Below are positions 6,390 through 9,126 of a stretch of 9,126 nucleotides of DNA, piece after piece; position 1 is the stretch's first letter; the number at the start of each line of letters is the position of its first letter. The stretch comes from an uncultured Marinosulfonomonas sp. (lineage in GTDB: Bacteria; Pseudomonadota; Alphaproteobacteria; Rhodobacterales; Rhodobacteraceae), in the NCBI GenBank assembly GCA_947311455.1, contig CAMZKY010000112.1:1-9126 (forward strand), read 5' to 3'. Made by a program: the position numbers and the translations under genes. The notes under the pieces were generated by a model. That model ran no database searches and was not told the origin of the DNA. It worked only from the letters and a program-made list of their open reading frames with translations.

Positions 6390-7388
6390 TTACCCGTTCA
6401 GCATTTTTGCAATGCGCGGCGCAAAATATGTCAAAACGCCATCGCAGCCGGCCCTTCTAAACGCCATCAGGCTTTCTGCGATGACGGCATCGCCATCAAG
6501 CCACCCATTTTGAATGGCGGCCATCAACATCGCGTACTCTCCGGACACCTGATAAGCAAAAGTAGGTACGCCAAATTCTTTTTTCGTACGCGAACAAATA
6601 TCCAGATAGGGCATCCCGGGTTTTACCATTACCATATCAGCACCTTCCGCTAAATCACGCTGGATAAGACGCATGGCTTCATCTGCATTGGCGGGGTTCA
6701 TCTGATACGTTTTTTTGTCTCCCTTTAAGGCTCCACTAGCCCCAACCGCGTCGCGAAACGGGCCGTAAAAGGCGCTGGCATATTTGGCTGAATATGACAA
6801 GATCGCGATATCCTGATGCCCTTCGCTTTCTAGGGCGCCGCGTATGGCCGAAATCCGGCCATCCATCATATCGGACGGGCCTAAAATGTCAGCCCCTGCT
6901 ATGGCTTGCGCCAATGCCATTTTCACTAGAACATCGATGGTTTCATCATTTACGATAATTCCATCACGGACAATTCCATCATGTCCATTTGAATTATATG
7001 GGTCCAATGCGATATCTGTCATAACAGCAATTTCGGGCACTGCTTGTTTGATCTCCGCTATGGCACGGTTTGAAAGGTTGTCCGGACTCCATGCCTCACT
7101 ACAACATTCGGTTTTCAACGCAGGATCAGTGCTCGGAAAGATACATATAGCGGGAATTCCGAGGGAATGCGCCTCTTTAGCGGCTTTCACGACTTGATCT
7201 ATAGATAGGCGTTCAACGCCAGGCATCGAAGCGATTTCCTGACGTTCATTTGTGCCATCCACTACAAATACTGGCCAAATCAGATCATTCATCGACAGCG
7301 CATTTTCCTGACATAAGGCACGGATAGCCGCGGATTTACGGGTGCGGCGCAAGCGCAACGCGGGAAAAGAGGCTTGAGATGGTCGCAT
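6390..7388 (-). CDS. hemB: Delta-aminolevulinic acid dehydratase (porphobilinogen synthase)
   Basis: HemB joins two 5-aminolevulinate molecules into porphobilinogen, the first common pyrrole of haem, cobalamin and (in phototrophs) bacteriochlorophyll synthesis, in the cytosol. The 332 residues are full length. The two Schiff-base lysines are visible: Lys202 in SYSAKYASAFYGPFRDA (198-214) and Lys256 in the family signature GADMVMVKPGMPY (249-261). The metal loop at 125-138 reads DIALDPYNSNGHDG, so the three cysteines of zinc enzymes are replaced (Ala/Asp type). This places it with the zinc-independent, Mg-stimulated or metal-independent enzymes, as reported for Rhodobacter HemB. The only start is the ATG with AGGA about ten bases upstream. 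It is divergent from the membrane protein at 7508 and followed, after 133 bases, by the SYLF gene in the same direction. Confidence 0.98.
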   Translation of the reverse strand: MRPSQASFPALRLRRTRKSAAIRALCQENALSMNDLIWPVFVVDGTNERQEIASMPGVERLSIDQVVKAAKEAHSLGIPAICIFPSTDPALKTECCSEAWSPDNLSNRAIAEIKQAVPEIAVMTDIALDPYNSNGHDGIVRDGIIVNDETIDVLVKMALAQAIAGADILGPSDMMDGRISAIRGALESEGHQDIAILSYSAKYASAFYGPFRDAVGASGALKGDKKTYQMNPANADEAMRLIQRDLAEGADMVMVKPGMPYLDICSRTKKEFGVPTFAYQVSGEYAMLMAAIQNGWLDGDAVIAESLMAFRRAGCDGVLTYFAPRIAKMLNG

Positions 7389-7417
7389 AACGAATAAATC
7401 CTATATTTGTTGGTTGA

Positions 7418-7445
7418 TGGATACATAGTTTTTCGCGTATCTCAA
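7418..7445 (-). promoter_or_regulatory. Possible hemB promoter
   Basis: On the minus strand TTGAGA (7440-7445) is followed after 16 bases by TATCCA (7418-7423), leaving a leader of about 20 bases to the hemB ATG. The -35 box is fair and the -10 box modest. No FNR-type TTGAT-N4-ATCAA site is present in this divergent gap. Confidence 0.3.
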
Positions 7446-7462
7446 GTACAGGAAACAAAATA

Positions 7463-7479
7463 GCATCAATATAAGATGC
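7463..7479. repeat. Short inverted repeat in the hemB / membrane-protein divergent gap
   Basis: GCATC (7463-7467) and GATGC (7475-7479) are perfect 5-bp arms seven bases apart, with a TATAAG (7470-7475) -10-like hexamer running from the spacer into the right arm. It could be an operator over the promoter of the rightward gene. Five-base arms can arise by chance, so this is weak. Confidence 0.3.
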
Positions 7480-7507
7480 GTAAAACAAAAATAATAAAGG
7501 CAGCTCC

Positions 7508-8032
7508 ATGCAATGGTATGAGAACATAAGCGAATTGATCGACATGAGGTCATTCTCAAACCTTTGGTATTGGATTGCACTTGCTGTTCTTTGGTCAAGT
7601 ATGAGCCGCTGGGTTATCGGGGTGCCGAATGACATGGTGCTGCGTGCCAAACGATATGAGGGCCAAGCCCAGATTGATTTGGAAGATATAGTCCGAGTTA
7701 GCACCAATCGGATTTTGTATATTAGTACGGTATCAGGCCTTTGGATGCTTGGACTTGTTATGTTTATGATAACGTCGCTTGCGATACTCGGATTTTACTA
7801 TTGGGTCGAAATCGCCCAGGCGGTATTTTTACTCGTTTTCCCCATGGCCCTTGTCGGGTTGTTGTCGCTTTCAACAGCGCGGTTAATCCAGGATCAAAAG
7901 CTTGATGGCGTCGCGCTTCGTATGAGGTTAACGCGGCACAGATTTTGGGTTCAACTTATCGGGATGTTGTCGATCTTGGTTACAGCCATGTTTGGGATGT
8001 ACCAAAATATGTCGATTGGCGCTCTTGGTTAA
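7508..8032 (+). CDS. Four-helix membrane protein of unknown function, upstream of mfd
   Basis: I do not recognise a characterised family. The 174 residues look like a real gene. The ATG has AAGG seven bases upstream, the stop is 9 bases before mfd, and the protein has clear membrane segments at about 18-38, 71-98, 103-124 and 146-164. A conserved-looking start (ELIDMRSFSNLWYWIALAV, 9-27) precedes a charged loop, RAKRYEGQAQIDLEDIVR (46-63), which is likely cytosolic. A second basic loop follows at about 124-145. From memory, similar proteins beside mfd in Rhodobacteraceae carry the inherited database name 'component of SufBCD complex'. Nothing in the sequence (no cysteine cluster, no ATPase or scaffold motif) supports an Fe-S role. 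It is probably co-transcribed with mfd, but a functional link is not shown. Confidence 0.85.
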   Translation: MQWYENISELIDMRSFSNLWYWIALAVLWSSMSRWVIGVPNDMVLRAKRYEGQAQIDLEDIVRVSTNRILYISTVSGLWMLGLVMFMITSLAILGFYYWVEIAQAVFLLVFPMALVGLLSLSTARLIQDQKLDGVALRMRLTRHRFWVQLIGMLSILVTAMFGMYQNMSIGALG

Positions 8033-8041
8033 AACAAGGCA

Positions 8042-9126
8042 ATGACTTTGAAAAATCAGATCACTATGGGCGGCGCGCCCGAAGGCTTTGATGCTTTGTT
8101 ATTGGGGCGTGAACTTGATCGCGCCAAAGGCCCTGTGGTTCATATTGCACGTGATGATAAAAGACTGGTTGCAATGCGCGACGCGTTGGCGTTTTTTGCC
8201 CCTGACGCTGTGGTCATTGATTTTCCTGCGTGGGATTGCCTGCCGTTTGATCGGACGTCTCCCAATGCAGATGTGTCTGCTGCACGCATGGCTACGCTTG
8301 CAGCGCTTGCCTATGGGCTGCCAAAGCCGTTTATCCTGCTCACCACCCTTAACGCGGCTACTCAAAGGGTGCCAACCCGCACATTGTTGGAAACCTCGGC
8401 ATTTTCAGCCCGTGTTGGTGATCGCATTGACGAGCGTGCTTTGCGTGAATTCTTAACGCGGATGGGATTTGCCCAAACCCCGACCGTGCTTGAACCTGGC
8501 GATTATGCAGTGCGCGGCGGAATTATTGATATTTTCGCCCCCGGTGATACCGGCCCGATCCGGTTGGATCTGTTTGGCGATGTTCTGGATGGGGCGCGCC
8601 GGTTTGATCCAGAAACCCAACGCACCACCGAAAAGCTAAAAGATATTGAATTGGCGCCGGTTTCAGAAATCATTCTGGATGAGGCTGCCATCACGCGGTT
8701 CCGCCAAAACTACCGGATCGAATTTGGTGCGGCCGGATCGGACGATCCGCTGTATGAGGCGATTTCTGCAGGGCGTAAACATCAAGGCGCTGAACACTGG
8801 CTACCGTTTTTCCATGAGAACCTCGAAACCTTGTTCGATTATTTGCCCGACTCTACATTGGTGCTTGATGATCAAATTACCGCCGCGCGCCTGTCACGGT
8901 GGGATGCAATCGCCGACCAATATGAAACCCGAAAACAGGCGATGCAAGCCAAATCAAGGCTGGATACGGTTTATAAACCCTGCCCACCTGAACTGCTCTA
9001 TCTGGACGATCCGGCATGGGATTCGGCAATTTCGGATCATCGGGTTATTCAGCTGAACCCGCTGCCACAAAGCACCGGTCTGGGTGTGGTAGACGCAGGT
9101 GGGCGTATCGGGCGCAATTTTTCTCC
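8042..9126 (+). CDS. mfd: Transcription-repair coupling factor Mfd, N-terminal part (3' end outside window)
   Basis: Mfd is a DNA translocase that pushes stalled RNA polymerase off damaged DNA and recruits UvrA. The frame is open from the ATG at 8042 to the window edge (361 codons of an expected 1,150 or so). Only the UvrB-like damage-recruitment module and the beginning of the next domain are seen. WDCLPFDRTSPNADVSAAR (64-82) and YAVRGGIIDIFAPG (155-168) are the diagnostic UvrB/Mfd motifs. DLFGDVLDGARRFDP (176-190) and HWLPFFHENLETLFDYLP (252-269) continue the family pattern. The RNA-polymerase-binding and helicase domains lie outside. The start is slightly uncertain: AAGG (8036-8039) sits only two bases from the ATG but eight bases from an in-frame TTG at 8048. 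It follows the membrane-protein gene by 9 bases and is likely in its operon. Confidence 0.95.
   Translation, partial: MTLKNQITMGGAPEGFDALLLGRELDRAKGPVVHIARDDKRLVAMRDALAFFAPDAVVIDFPAWDCLPFDRTSPNADVSAARMATLAALAYGLPKPFILLTTLNAATQRVPTRTLLETSAFSARVGDRIDERALREFLTRMGFAQTPTVLEPGDYAVRGGIIDIFAPGDTGPIRLDLFGDVLDGARRFDPETQRTTEKLKDIELAPVSEIILDEAAITRFRQNYRIEFGAAGSDDPLYEAISAGRKHQGAEHWLPFFHENLETLFDYLPDSTLVLDDQITAARLSRWDAIADQYETRKQAMQAKSRLDTVYKPCPPELLYLDDPAWDSAISDHRVIQLNPLPQSTGLGVVDAGGRIGRNFS

Noticed and set aside
7336..7707. A 123-codon minus-strand open frame spanning the hemB start and the divergent gap
   Set aside because: It overlaps the hemB N-terminus in another frame and the membrane-protein gene antisense; its sequence looks like no protein family.
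8088..8456. A 122-codon plus-strand open frame near the window end
   Set aside because: It runs in a different frame through the mfd start region; the mfd frame has diagnostic UvrB/Mfd motifs and stays open to the edge.
1..9126. CRISPR array, tRNA or rRNA gene, insertion sequence, toxin-antitoxin or phage-defence system
   Set aside because: I saw no regularly spaced repeats, no cloverleaf with a CCA end, no transposase or integrase motifs and no terminal inverted repeats; all long stretches are explained by housekeeping-type genes.

Overview
The window looks like the chromosome of an alphaproteobacterium, most likely in the Rhodobacterales. The reasons are the short 77-residue Hfq, the order trkH-hfq-hflX (known in alphaproteobacteria downstream of the ntr/trkA genes), a HemB without the zinc cysteines, and a four-helix membrane protein directly upstream of mfd. 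Base composition looks near 50% G+C by eye (not computed), rather low for that group. The genes are densely packed and I see no insertion sequence, phage gene, tRNA, rRNA or CRISPR array.

Layout, left to right. Positions 1-554 hold the 3' end of trkH (K+ uptake). After a 132-base gap with a hairpin and an A-rich tract come hfq (687-920) and, 6 bases later, hflX (927-2201), which are probably co-transcribed: an RNA chaperone and a ribosome-associated GTPase. Facing hflX is a large minus-strand gene for a membrane-anchored penicillin-acylase-family Ntn hydrolase (2248-4713). It diverges from a plus-strand 3-hydroxyisobutyrate-dehydrogenase-family oxidoreductase (4793-5665). This in turn converges, across an 8-bp perfect inverted repeat, on a minus-strand SYLF/YSC84-type Tat lipoprotein (5699-6256). 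Upstream of the latter and in the same direction is hemB (6390-7388, tetrapyrrole synthesis). HemB diverges from a plus-strand pair: a small four-helix membrane protein of unknown function (7508-8032) and, 9 bases later, mfd (8042 to the window end, 5' part only), the transcription-repair coupling factor.

The genes are mainly housekeeping and do not form one pathway. The two likely operons are hfq-hflX and the membrane protein with mfd. I found no convincing new multi-gene system. The items most worth following up are a possible Hfq self-binding site over the hfq Shine-Dalgarno, the uncharacterised membrane protein coupled to mfd, and the unassigned acylase and SYLF lipoprotein.
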